A stretch of DNA of 39,330 bases from Chromera velia (Eukaryota > Sar > Chromeraceae): assembly GCA_018398765.1 (NCBI GenBank), contig JAHBMJ010000858.1:1-39330 (forward strand). Direction: 5' to 3'. Below the pieces are notes generated by a model, which was not told where the DNA came from, made no database searches, and worked only from the letters and a program-made list of their open reading frames with translations. Shown piece by piece: positions 1-10,437 of the stretch; position 1 is the first letter of the stretch; every line of letters begins with the position of its first letter. Both the position numbers and the translations under genes were made by a program.

Positions 1-20
1 GAGAATGGTGTGTATCGCTT

Positions 21-97
21 ACGTTCATAACCTAGTGGTTAATATACAACATTAACAAACAGAAGATCATAGGTTCAATCCTCGCTACCTGCCTTTT
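21..97 (+). ncRNA. tRNA-like sequence, possible SINE head (weak)
   Basis: A B-box-like GGTTCAATCC lies at 72-81. An A-box-like TAACCTAGTGG lies at 28-38, 44 bp upstream, which is tRNA-like spacing. A TTTTT run at 93-97 could terminate RNA polymerase III. The acceptor and D arms do not pair well, so this is not a functional tRNA by eye. A tRNA-derived SINE head or a decayed tRNA gene are both possible. No second copy was seen in the window. Confidence 0.25.
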
Positions 98-382
98 TAA
101 GGATCAACAAGAAAAGAGACGGGACGTTAACGTCCTGTACTATACAGATTTTGGCCTGTCGCATTTCGATCGAAATCACATGAAAGACTTCTGAAAGACT
201 TTCTGGAAGACTACTATGAAATCAGATTGATCACTGAATCGCAAGAAAGCTCCATGCTCCTGACATCGATCGAGTCTGTCACTGAGGATCGACCTGAATC
301 GCTCCAGCGACATCAAGCCCTGAAGACCCTTGAACCTCTGCAAGCACTTACTAGCGCCAACCCCTCTAAGTAGGCCTTAACA

Positions 383-2311
383 GACTACATCTTCTCGCTT
401 TCTCTCCCTCCTGAGCATATCGGTTCCTCCTTCAAGCCCGTCGACAAGCCTCTGCCAGTCGGATCCACGTATGAGGATGATGTGTCCCCCCTGCTTAACA
501 GCAGGGGGGCCTCTCTTTTTTGCACTCTGCTTGGTCAGGTTAGGTACGTCACCAATTGTACTCGACCGGACGTGGCCTTGGCACACTCTTACCTCTCCAG
601 ATTTATGGCGGCCCCCACCGAGCGCGCATTCCGACTCCTTCTCCAGACTCTCAGGTACCTGCGCACCAACCCCTCCCTCGGCATCCATATTTGCGCTTCT
701 GATTCCCCTGACGAGCTCACAGGCGTCGTACATGGAGACGCCTCCTTCGGCAACGCTGCGTCCCCCCACCCCCAGTTAGCTTGGATTCTGTTCATCAACG
801 GCTTCCCTCTGATGCACAAGAGCCGCTGACAACCGCGCGTGGCTCGTTCCACAACTCGCGCAGAGTTTCTGGCTTTGGAGGATGCTTTGGACGCCGCCAT
901 CTACTTCACTGCGTGCATGCAGCCATTCTATAAGTCCATCCGCATTGGCATTGGCTGTGACGCCATGAACGTTCTCTTTCTTCTGCTCTCTGGCGCTCTA
1001 TCTTCTGTGGAGAGAGCGCTCCTCCCTCTCGTGAAGGAGTTGAAGGACTACGTGTGTGTTGTCCCTGTTTCAGGGTTGCTTTTCTGGTCGGTAACAGGTC
1101 TAGTCTACCGGCAGTTGCCGGTAACCGGTAATGGCCTCAGTCTGCCTTCCTTTTACCGACAAAAAAAATAATAAAAATTAGGGTCCCAAAAAAAAAATTT
1201 CGCCTGCGGCGCCAACTTTCAAAAACATGTTTTTAAGTGTTTATTGGCATTTGAAAAGCCTATTCACACACAAAAAAAAACAATAAAAATATTAAAAAAA
1301 TATAAATTTTAAACTGCTTCACCCCTATAAGTGGCAAAAAGTTCTAACAGCTCTATGACAGCATCTGTCCAACAACTACTCTCTTTTTTTACTTTGCTTC
1401 ATCTCTCACTGTTCTACTTCTCTGTATATCTGGAGTCAGAGGCCCTCTCCTGTCTCTATCTGCTCACACACAAACCCAATTGCCTTTCGTTTACATACTT
1501 GCCCTCCCTATCTCTACAAACGCCTAACTGCCTTTCGTTCACATACTTGCTTTCCTTGTTTCTGTTCACTTATTTACTTATGATTCTTTCATGTCTGCTT
1601 GCTTGCAGATAGCAAATCTCTACTCCCCTAGGTCTTCGGAGTCAGAGGCCCTTCGAGGCCTCAGACATCAGCTTTTAGCGGCGGGTCTTTCTTTAGAGGC
1701 TGGAGCACTGGATTGGGGGGATCGCCCAAACTTTGAGGCAGACTCTTTCCGTTGTTGAAATCGCGTAGGTGCATCTGTCTGGGCCAGCTGTGGTCATTGC
1801 GGCCAGCGGTTTTCTGTCTTTGGGCGCCAAGTGCAAGACGGGACCCATCGCTTCGACCTGCGTTATCTTCAAGCACACTGGCCGCATAGCTGTCCCTACA
1901 GATGACGCATTAACTTTTTAAATTGACCTTAAGTCTAGCCTTAAGTGATTGATTGATTGACCTATAACCTAAGACTTAGGTTATTGAAAAGTGTTAGTAA
2001 ATGTTAGAATTCTGCCAAGTCTTTGCTAACTACCAGCAAACTCTGCCGGTAATTACCGGTTACTGGTAATGAAGCTTGTCTACCACCAAAAAAATCGGCA
2101 ACCCTGCCCTGTTCTCGCCGCCACCAACCTTGCCGATGACCATCGCGTCGATGTTTTCAAGGTTCCCACTGAGATGAACATCTCTGATGTTCTTACGAAG
2201 GCCCTGGACCTCGGACCTCTGACTCGTCGCATGCGCAAGTCTCCTGCGGCATCTCCTGTCTTTGGTGCCGAGATCGTTTCTTCTCTCCCTCCTCTTGTCC
2301 TTCGTGAGTGA
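383..2311 (+). pseudogene. Ty1/copia pol fragment (end of RT and RNase H), broken
   Basis: The frame from 383 reads the end of a Ty1/copia reverse transcriptase and its RNase H. It contains the family motif TRPDVALAHSYLSRF near 560-605, an H-x-D-A-S RNase H segment near 730, and ARSTTRAEFLAL near 842-875. An in-frame TGA at 827-829 sits where copia elements normally have a basic residue. The frame is then split by a hAT-like insertion at 1071-2106 and resumes with VPTEMNISDVLTKAL, the usual copia C-terminal motif, ending at the TGA at 2309-2311. No integrase, protease, gag or LTR pair is visible, so this is a 3' remnant. The upstream 180-380 stretch may be more decayed pol. It is dead because of the stop and the insertion. 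Confidence 0.85.
1071..2106 (+). mobile_element. non-autonomous hAT-like transposon (family 1, copy 1)
   Basis: A 1,036-bp insertion has terminal inverted repeats CAGGGTTGC and GCAACCCTG. It is flanked by CCCTGTTT (1063-1070) and CCCTGTTC (2107-2114), an 8-bp target duplication with one mismatch. The CAGGG terminus and 8-bp duplication are hAT hallmarks. Subterminal inverted motifs built from CCGGTAA and TTACCGG lie inside both ends. No transposase frame is visible. Removing the element and one duplication copy rejoins the copia frame as VVPV-LAAT. A reverse-oriented relative lies at 25971-26810. Confidence 0.85.
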
Positions 2312-3090
2312 ATGATTTCTCTCTTTTTGCTCCCTCCGCTACCGCTGCAAGAAGAGAAAGCCCCATAATGTTCTCTTAGGTTGTCTGACCTTTCTTTCTT
2401 CCTATTGACGTCCATTTATACATTTTTAGTGCTTGGTGCGCCGTGTTGACTGCGTTTTATGTCCGGTGCCGACTGCGCGCCAATTTTTCTCGTTCGGTTT
2501 GGTGGCTCCCTTTTTTTTTTCCCGCGCATGCATTTACTGCGATCAGTGCTGTGTTTCGTGTGGCCCAACCAGATTCATGCGTACGCACGTGAATTAATTT
2601 TGGCGTCAAGTGTTGCTTCACATATCTAAGTGTTGCTTGGGTTTGCCCTCTTTACTCTTGACATGTCTTTCTCTCTTTTTAGACCAAAGTCGACCATCCA
2701 TAGCACACAGACATTTCAATCTGGCCCCATGTAAGAGCACTTTCCAGGGTCTTATCATTCCATCATGCATAGCGCAACACGCAAGTCATTCGATTGCTTA
2801 ATCAAACGTGTTGCTCGTGTTCTCTTCATGTTGATCTCGATTCAAGAGCAGCCCCTAGCTCTTGTCATTCAGTTTTTATTCCTTCTTTGAGACATCGGAC
2901 TTCTGTCTTCTTCTAGTCTCTATCGATTCTTGATCTTCAGTCGCTCAACAGCTAGCTTCCTAGTCTCTGGTAGCATCTGTTGCCTAGCTACTGAACTTCT
3001 TGAACATATACATGATTAGGTCACATGTGTTATCAAAAACAAAGATTTTTTGGCATGGAAAGGCACAAATTTTCATAAAATATGGGCAAT
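2312..3090. other. intergenic: copia tail and no recognised gene
   Basis: This is pyrimidine-rich sequence following the copia remnant. No LTR partner, RNA gene or convincing coding frame was seen. The rightmost part is the 3' flank of the minus-strand RlmN-like gene. Confidence 0.5.
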
Positions 3091-4280
3091 TCAAGCTTTT
3101 GCACTGAACGTAGACAGTGTTACTCGTTGTGGATCTTTTACTGCATCATTTGCTTTTGCTGACGTAGCCAGTTGTCCGCATGCCGCGCTTTCTTCGTCTC
3201 CCCGGGTCACTCGCACAGAGGCCCGGAGGCCCTCTGCCCACAGGGCTCTTTGGAATCGCCGCACGCTCTCCTCAGAGCTTCTCCTCAGTCCCTCTGCCCC
3301 CGTGTCGTTGTAAGGAATCAAGTTGACCAACACGCGGTCTTTTACAGGACTCAGCACAGACGCAAGGAGACGCGCGTCCTCCTCCCCGTCGTTCAAACCC
3401 GCCATCAAGGCGACCTCCACCTGCAATAAGATGGGTGCAGTGAATCGCTTTCAATTCGATGGCAGAGCTTCCTATCAGTCGGTTTCATTATGTGCATGGC
3501 TTCAGGTGGACACCCATGAGGGACATCTTAGAATTGCTGTCGACTCCGACTCAAGTGAGAATCTCCTGGTCGGCAGTCCTCGATGAAGACGCACACACGC
3601 ATGCACACCCTGTCTCGGTCTCTCTCTGACACATAAACGCACACTTTCAACATACAAACACAAGAACACGCCCGTCTCCTTCTGTTTGTGTACGTCTCTC
3701 TGACTGTGTCTGTCTCTGTAGAGAGAGAGTAAGAGAGAGGGGGGGAAAGAACGAGAGAAATTCGAAAAGAAGGACGGATAAAAGCAGAGAAAGGGGGGGG
3801 GAGGGGTAGTAAGCTCCACTCGCAGAGAATCTGGCAGCCGAACAGACCATTAGAAGTCGCAACGATCCCTTCAGGTGCTTCCTTGCCTCCATCACTTCAA
3901 GAAAAGCCCCCGAGAGCTCCGACACGCCGTGCCTCGTTGTCGGCACGAGCAGCTGCCGTTTCTGCAGAATTGACAGAAAAGAGAAAGAATAGACAGGCCG
4001 GCGTTGCAGTCGATCGTTGCAGTGCACGCGGCCGCGTCTGCCTTGCCGGTAGCAGGAAAGCAAGAAGGGAAATCAGGAAGAAAGAGCACTTCTGCCATGT
4101 GAAGACATTTTGCACAGTTCCACTTACCATTCCACCAACGAGCCAACTCGTCATTCTGCTTTCGCCATACTTCCCTCTGTCTATGCGTTGCGTATGTATG
4201 CATGTATGTATGTGTATGTATGTATGTATGTATCTGTGTATGTATGTATGTATGTATGTATCGATGGATGGATATGTGTG

Positions 4281-4322
<42 letters not shown>

Positions 4323-6121
4323 CGTGCGTGTGCGTGTGTTTTCGCGCGTGTGTGTGTCCAGGAGCCTGCCGAAGCGTCACCGCACTGAATGACCTCGTCG
4401 GAAGCAGCGTGGAGAGACCATGCGAGGACACAAGGAAAGTCGACCAACTGCAGCCACAACAAACCGCAGCACAGTCAAGTGGACATGCAGAGATCCCTAG
4501 ATCACCAAAAGACAATTTCAGGAAAAGCATCAGTTGAGAGGGGCCCAGCATGAAGAGTGGATTATTGTGATTTATTAACTCGATTTGAATTCAGAGAGGA
4601 ATAAGAGAGGGAATCAAAGAAAAGGTGGACTGCGCACAATCAAAAGGCGCAGAAGACAAAGGAAGGAAGTGAGAGAGACGAGGCAGCGTGGATGGATGCA
4701 GAAAAGCAAAGAGCGTTGGACAATTTAATCAGAAGCAATTAAGCCCTCTCCAACATCTGCTGAATCCATCTATCCATCAGGTGGCCGACCTGTCTGATGG
4801 ATGCAGGGGAAACTCCCACCGTCGAGAGGGTGACTTTTCTTTTGCTGAATTTGAATCTCTTCTCGTCGACTAGGGCTTCGATGGCCTCACGGACGTTCCT
4901 GCAGCGGTACGAAAAACGATCAAAAAACAATAATGAGAACAGAATGTTTCATCTTTGAAATTCCTTTTTCTCAAGGCGTGGGCGCGTGGGAAAGTGCGCA
5001 AAGCAGAAACAGGGAATTGCTCGACTGAGTGCGTGGTGCCAGTAGAGAGACTAATGTCGAAGAGGTAAAAAGGAAGACCCGACAAAAATGGGGGATTCAA
5101 GAAACTGAAAGAAAGATGGAAGGCCGGCATGTTTTGTGGAGGTGAAACAATCACTGAGTGTATGCATGCTCCCTCACTCCCCTTCCCGCTCCCTCCTCAC
5201 TTTGGATTGTTCATCGGTTCTCCCATTCCCATGAAGACCACTCTTTCGAGCCTCGGCATTCCCGTCTCCCTCCGTCTCTTTTGAGCCTGAAAGATCTGAC
5301 ACAGAATCTCCCCACTCGACAGATTTCGTAAGAGCCCCATGCGACCAGTGCTGCAGAAGATGCACCCTCGAGAGCACCCGACCTGAGCACGCAAAGGAAG
5401 AAACAGAAGCTCCATCGAGACATGTGGGGCTCACAGCAAGAATGTGCATGTCTCGTCTCCCCCTCACTAACACGCGCACGCACACCCACACGCTCGCTAA
5501 AGCGCCCTGGCACGTACGCACGCACTCGCAACACCCAGAGGAGAAGAAGGAGAGACATGGCCTGACACCGACCTGCGAGGACACGCACACGGTCGTCTTG
5601 TCATCCGAAGGAATCAGCACTGTCTCCACCTGGAGCCCGTCTCGGAACTCTGTTAACAGCTTCCGCGTGCCACAACCACTAACCTTCTCCCCCCTTTGAG
5701 TTAAACTGAAATCCATTCCCCCAAAATGCAAACCCAGCTTTTGCCTGGTCTCTCGTGACACGAAGCTCGGCAGCACTGTACCATCACCGTGACTCTCCCC
5801 GTCTCCTTGCAGCCCCAGAGGTTGCACACCGTCTCTCACGCAGTCCCAAATCATCCGAGCACGTGTTGTGCCTCCACACAGCTCACTCAAGTTGACAAAG
5901 GACGAGTTCAGCAGCTCATCCGCGAAACCAGCCGAGATAGACGGTCGTACTTCTTTAAGAACCGCCCCTTCGGCTTCAACAACAGTGACACGGGGTGTCT
6001 CGCCGTCTCCACGTATTGATGGTGCACGGTTTACTCGCCTCCTGTTCTGAACCAGAAAGCCGGTCCTGACAATGTCATGGACGGGCTGACTGAGCGCCAC
6101 GACCCACAGTGCGGCAATCAT
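3091..6121 (-). CDS. rlmN: RlmN-like 23S rRNA/tRNA adenine-C2 methyltransferase, six exons
   Basis: The exon model on the minus strand is 6121-5573, 5382-5201, 4898-4790, 4447-4394, 3961-3848 and 3420-3091. All junctions are GT-AG and in phase, giving about 445 residues. Exon 1 ends VCVSSQ. Exon 2 carries the radical-SAM cluster motif CSRGCIFC (CxxxCxxC), then [12 protein letters not shown]. Exon 3 has [11 protein letters not shown]. The 54-nt exon 4 has [11 protein letters not shown]. Exon 5 has [13 protein letters not shown]. Exon 6 has MAGLNDG, NLIPYN and the C-terminal [11 protein letters not shown], which bears the second catalytic cysteine. The order matches RlmN, a dual-specificity enzyme making 2-methyladenosine in rRNA and tRNA. 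The N-terminus begins [12 protein letters not shown], a short hydrophobic stretch, so organelle (perhaps plastid) targeting is possible but unproven. The start at 6121 is the first ATG of the open frame. It is head to head with the RWD gene. Confidence 0.88.
4190..4343. repeat. ATGT/GT microsatellite in RlmN intron 4
   Basis: Tandem TATG units (about 4193-4262) pass into a long GT run (about 4275-4345) with a few GC interruptions. It lies within the intron between the 54-nt exon 4 and exon 5 and explains long spurious frames of Cys-Val or His-Thr repeats. Confidence 0.9.
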
Positions 6122-6750
6122 TTTCGGGCCTCTCGGTCTTCAACCTCGCAGTCTTAAGTTGAAGGAGGTCAACTTCTGAACTCTAGCATGAGGGTGCCAT
6201 CATGCAGGGGACACACATAAAACAGACGAGTCAAGTGCCGATCTCAGAGGGGAAAGCACCAGAGAACCTCAAACTTCTGCAGAAAGTGGCTCAAAGACGT
6301 GGAATCCGGGTCGAAGATGATCGAACTGGACACAACGTAACACAGTACCAAGGATGGAGACTGCCTGGAGTTACGTATTAATACTGGAGTGCATGCCGAG
6401 ATGTGCCGAGCCCTTCCGAGCTGCGGCTGCATGGGCGTGCATCCCGGCCATGCAGTCTTAGACGCACGCACGACTCTGTTGACGTCTCCAATAGAAACGG
6501 ACGTGCTGTCAAGTCGAGTGAAGGAATCTGGAGTGCATGTATAAGACTGTCTTCGTGCTGCTCACTTCACCTGCAGACTGTGCCCTTTTCCCGATTTTTG
6601 TTTCAGCTTCACGCCGCTGCAGCTGTTAGGTTCGTATACCTGCTGGTACGGCAGTTCACCAGCTCCAGATTCTTTTTGCCGTCTCTTCCTCATGACGGCC
6701 TCTCCCGTTTTCCCCTGACGCTGTGCACGGTCATCCAAGCTTTGATCTCT
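6122..6750. promoter_or_regulatory. shared intergenic region of two divergent genes
   Basis: About 630 bp separates the RlmN-like start (6121, minus) from the RWD-protein start (6751, plus). It must hold both 5' UTRs and probably both promoters. No TATA box or other core element could be assigned by eye. Confidence 0.45.
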
Positions 6751-7671
6751 ATGAGTCACTACGAAGAAGAGCAGGCGCTCGAGCTAGAGGCGCTGGAGTC
6801 GATTTTCCCAACCGAATTCTCGAAAGACGAGGAAGATCCCAAAAAATTCAGAATCAAGTGCAGGCCATCCACGGAGGAAGAGCACCACGTGGGACTTACC
6901 TTGTGTCTGAAGCACACAGAAACTTACCCAGATGAGGCACCAGAGTGGTCTTTTGAGGAAGGTGAGGAGCAAGAAGGAAGACAGACAGCTGTGTCCCTCA
7001 GCTCTTCTGCACCTTCAAGCGAAGTCTTTCGCCGTCTCCCTCCTTCTCCCTCTCCGTATGGTGTGGCGGGTGAAAGCATGTAGGAAAGCCTCTGAAAGGG
7101 GTAGTGAAAATATGTGAGCGAGCTTGTGTGTATATATGTGTGTGTCCATGTTGCTGGGAGGGGGGAGGGAGTGAGTTCGTGAGTGTGTGTGTAATTCTGG
7201 TCACACGTGTGAAAATGCAAATACAGTCTTTTCTGGGTTTCAACTATACGCCTGAGTGCAGATTTTGGAATGGAGGCGGAGCAGCTGAGTGAGGTGAGAG
7301 TAGTCGTGAAGGATGCGATAGAGGCCAGCATCGGCATGGCAATGGCGTACACAGTTGTGGAAGCCTTACAAGTCCGTTTCTTTGATTTGGGCGTCTTTTC
7401 CTCTCTCTTTTTGCCTCTTCATGCTCATCTGCTTCTTCTTCTTCCGAAGATCCGTTTGATCTTCCGACTGTCCCCCCCTCCCATCTTGAGAAGGGACGGA
7501 CGGACGGACACACAAACACACAAGAAAGAGAGAGAGAGAAAGAAAGAAAGAACGAACTTGAAAGAAAGACATTGAAGGAACAGAGACAGAGACAGGGAGA
7601 AAGATGGGAAAGGGATTGAGAGGGCGAAAGAAAGAGGCAGAAAGAGAGACAGAGACAGAGACAAAGGCACA

Positions 7672-7715
<44 letters not shown>

Positions 7716-7821
7716 ACCACACCACACCACACCACACCACGACAGAAAAAGAGTGCGAGAGACAGAAGGGAGTGGGAACAAGAGTATGAGCAAGCAAGCA
7801 AGCAAGCAAGAAGAAGAAGAT

Positions 7822-7864
<43 letters not shown>

Positions 7865-9305
7865 AGGAAGGAAGGAAGGAAGGAAGGAAGGAAAGACAGA
7901 CAGACAGACAGACAGACAGCAAGAAAGAAAGAAAGGAAGTTAAAGAGGAAGAAAGAAAGAGAGAAAGCAAGAAAGAGACAAACAGGCAGACAGACAAAAC
8001 TAGGACCAGAAACGCAAAGCATGAGACGAAAGTTCAGATGCAGAGCAGACCGCCTACCCTTCTAGCTCTAGCTTGGACATGTCTCTCTCGCGTCCTCTCG
8101 GTCTTCCTCGTTCTTTTTCATTCGCCCCTTTATATTTGCTCTTCTGTTGTCCTACACTTTTCCGTTCTTCTTTTTGCTGGCTTTTTATCCTAAGCTGCCG
8201 CTTTCAAATTTGCTGTGGGTAGACCGAACCCTTTTTTTTTTCGTCTGCATCCAATTGATGATCCGTCCACTGCTTGCAGACGTGGCTGTCCGACAACAAC
8301 AAGCCCCAATGCATTTATTCTTGAGAACCCAAGCCCCAATGTATGAAAATACATCCTTGCAGACGTGGCTGTCCGACAACAACAAGCCCCAGATGTCGAT
8401 GCACGAGCAGATGATGCAAAGAATGCAGCCGCAAGCAGAGGAGGGAGGAGAGGACGAGGAGGAGGAGGAGGAAGAAGAGGGGGAAGGGGAGGACCAGCAG
8501 TTCAGAGGATTGGAATCCAAAGCTTTGGTGGGAGAGACGGAGAGAGTCAAGAAAGAGGAGTTTGAAAAGTGGGCGCTCAGTTTTAAGAAAGAAATGATTT
8601 CAAAGTCGATATGGAAGGACTTTGACACAGACGGCCGCTTGACAGGGAGGCAATTGTTTGAACAGGCAAGCGCGGGAGGAAAAGAGGTGGAGGAGGACGA
8701 CGTCGATGGCGACGCTGCGACGCTGGAGGAAGAAAGTCAGTCAGTCAGTCAATCAGTGCATGTGGTCTTTCTGAGCGTGTCTGTCTAGACTTCTTTCTGT
8801 TTGGATTTTGGAAATAGACCAGCTTCAGAGTCACGCAAGCCTCTCCATCAAAGCCGTGGTGGCCTGCCTGAAGCGCCACAGAATTCGTACGCTCAGGGGC
8901 CGATGCAGGTCATTCTCTTTGCCTCTGTACATTCACACAACGACGCAAGCAGTGTTTTGGCCTGTGCACTCAAGACAGACCAATCAAATGTGTGCGTGTG
9001 TTTACGCGTGCGTGCGTGGGTGCGAACACGTGTTTCTGTCTCTGCATTTGTGTGTGTGTCGAAGCGTGTACCTGTGATTTCCTCTCGGAAGTGCTTGGTG
9101 AGGCGAGTTTGTCGTGCTGCATGCAAATGATGGATCTTTCACTCGGTCTGTCAGTCTCAATCGGAGACGCTTCTCAAGTCAAAGTGTGTCTCATGCATCG
9201 ATCCTTGCAGAGGAGGGTGGAGGTGTTTTTTGGAAGAACGAAGCGCTGTACGCTGGCGGGAAGGAAGAAGATCTCGACGATCTGGATTTTGACGATGACG
9301 AATAA
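6751..9305 (+). CDS. RWDD1: RWDD1/Gir2-like RWD-domain protein (DFRP2 family), four exons
   Basis: The exons are 6751-6961, 7262-7371, 8363-8735 and 9211-9305, all with GT-AG introns and consistent phases, giving about 262 residues (human RWDD1 is 243). The start MSHYEEEQALELEALESIFP is the classic RWD opening, followed by a YPDEAP turn. Exon 2 carries ASIGMAMAYTVVEALQ, the last RWD helix. Exon 3 has an acidic run, then EEFEKWALSFKKEM and GRLTGRQLFE, the motif by which this family (Gir2 in yeast, DFRP2/RWDD1 in animals) is recognised. Exon 4 ends with an acidic DDLDFDDDE tail, as in RWDD1. Family members bind the GTPase DRG2/Rbg2 and act on translating ribosomes. An extra exon near 8818-8906 is conceivable but not needed. 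The exon-3 acceptor is duplicated upstream at 8279. Confidence 0.87.
7500..8030 (+). repeat. polypurine and AC microsatellite block in RWDD1 intron 2
   Basis: This is an almost continuous purine strand of GAAA, GGAA and GACA units. An AC run (about 7665-7713) and CACCA units (about 7712-7740) lie inside it. The cleanest tracts are GAAA at about 7825-7866, GGAA at about 7866-7892 and GACA at about 7893-7919. Confidence 0.9.
8270..8391 (+). repeat. duplicated 3' splice site and exon start in the RWDD1-like gene
   Basis: The sequence CTTGCAG followed by 29 bases of exon 3 occurs twice, with acceptors ending at 8279 and 8362. Between the copies lies a 47-bp insert starting ATGCATTTATT and containing ATGTATGAAAATACAT, which can fold into a 6-bp hairpin. 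Entry at the upstream acceptor reaches an in-frame TGA after 14 codons. Entry at the downstream one continues the protein. Confidence 0.9.
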
Positions 9306-9564
9306 TCGATTATCGATCAGTGCAAGCATGCATGCAATGCACCGTTTCTAGACCTGTATACATGTTGTCGTTTTTTTCTGGCTTTTATATTACAGCATAA
9401 ATCACATAGCTAGAATCATATAGGCTGGATTGAACAGTGGATTCTAGTTTTTATAGTTTAAATGATTGATTGCTCGAATGACTTGGATAGTAGTACTATA
9501 GTAGTATCTAGTAGTAGTAACACAGCGAGCTACAGCTAGCATAGCGACTAACCCAGCGACTAAT
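9306..9564. other. intergenic, AT-rich, no gene
   Basis: This is the 3' flank of the RWD gene. Short TAG/CTA-rich sequence (AGTAGTAT, GCTAGCATAGC) appears before the next transposon. No coding signal was seen. Confidence 0.5.
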
Positions 9565-9572
9565 GCTACTAC

Positions 9573-10030
9573 TAGTAACCAGATTTGATTTGATTTGAAG
9601 TAGGGCTTAACCTCAAATCAAATCTTAGGCCTGAGAAGCTTTAGCATGATAGGGCCTATCAAATCCTATCAAATCTACTTCAAATCTGACCCTTTAACGG
9701 AAGTTTAACCTCAAATCTTCGAGGTGACTCTGTAGGATGACTGTAAGATAAAAACTTATGTAAGCTCTTAGCTTCGACAATAGCTCATTAATTTTGAGAG
9801 TCTTAATTTAGCTTTTAGTCTAGTTTTTAATGATTTTCTTGTCTGTTCAAGACTCCGTTGCCAGGGCTTTCTAGGATTTGCTAGTGATGTTGAGTGTGTC
9901 ATGTTGTCTTCAGTGCTGTCGAGAGTGACTTCTAGACTTCAACCTCAAATCTACCTCAAATCTGGTTAGATTTGAGCTTAAAGCTCAAATTAAATCAAAT
10001 CAAATCCTATTAAATCAAATCTGGTCACTA
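9573..10030. mobile_element. hAT-like non-autonomous element with TTTGA arms (family 2, copy A)
   Basis: This 458-bp element has termini TAGTAACCAG and CTGGTCACTA. It is flanked on both sides by GCTACTAC (9565-9572 and 10031-10038), a perfect 8-bp target duplication. Each end continues inward with TTTGA or TCAAA units and an AGGGCTTAACCTCAAAT-type subterminal segment. There is no transposase. Copies B (10438-11690) and C (35634-36323) are in this window. Confidence 0.9.
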
Positions 10031-10038
10031 GCTACTAC

Positions 10039-10429
10039 GCTTAGTCTATACGCTAGCACAGCCTAGCAGCAACCTGGAATAATCCATAGAATTTTGGTAC
10101 TAAAGTTTTAAATTAAACTTGAATATGCATGATATGAAACATTTATTAAAGTCAACTCAAGTCAACTCTAGCATCAACTATAATTAAAGTTTCGACCATG
10201 CAGCCAAAGTTAATCCGATATATAGTCATGTTATATCGTTTTCTTTCTATAGGTTTTTTTACTGCTTCAGTCCGGGGGGCTTGGGTTTCAGGTCTGAGGT
10301 TACTTCGGACAGCAAGTTTACTAGCTCTTGAAACAAGTGAAAGTGGGGTAATGGATGGAAGGGGGGCTTTGGACAGAGGAGGTGCGTCTTCTTTTGTTCT
10401 TGTCCCTCCATAGGTTCCGAACAAATGGT
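10039..10429. other. spacer between family-2 copies A and B, no gene
   Basis: AT-rich sequence passes into a more GC-rich part from about 10260. Small open frames exist on both strands (10152-10424 and 10198-10413), but neither resembles a known protein. The right part ends at the target duplication of copy B. Confidence 0.4.
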
Positions 10430-10437
10430 GCTGTCGG

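Noticed and set aside
1331..1612. 93-codon frame inside the family-1 hAT element as a transposase
   Set aside because: It is Leu/Ser/Tyr-rich low-complexity sequence with no hAT dimerisation or catalytic motif, and it is not conserved in the second copy.
3883..4551. Long frames on both strands around the GT microsatellite
   Set aside because: They are microsatellite translations. The real coding parts are the RlmN exons at 4447-4394 and 3961-3848.
7244..8022. Long minus-strand frames of Cys-Val-Cys-Val and Phe-Leu-Ser repeats
   Set aside because: They are translations of AC and polypurine microsatellites inside an intron.
8818..8906. Extra exon in the RWDD1-like gene
   Set aside because: It has an AG before and a GT after, but direct splicing from 8735 to 9211 keeps frame and matches the family's C-terminus. 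Inclusion is not needed and its phase is awkward.
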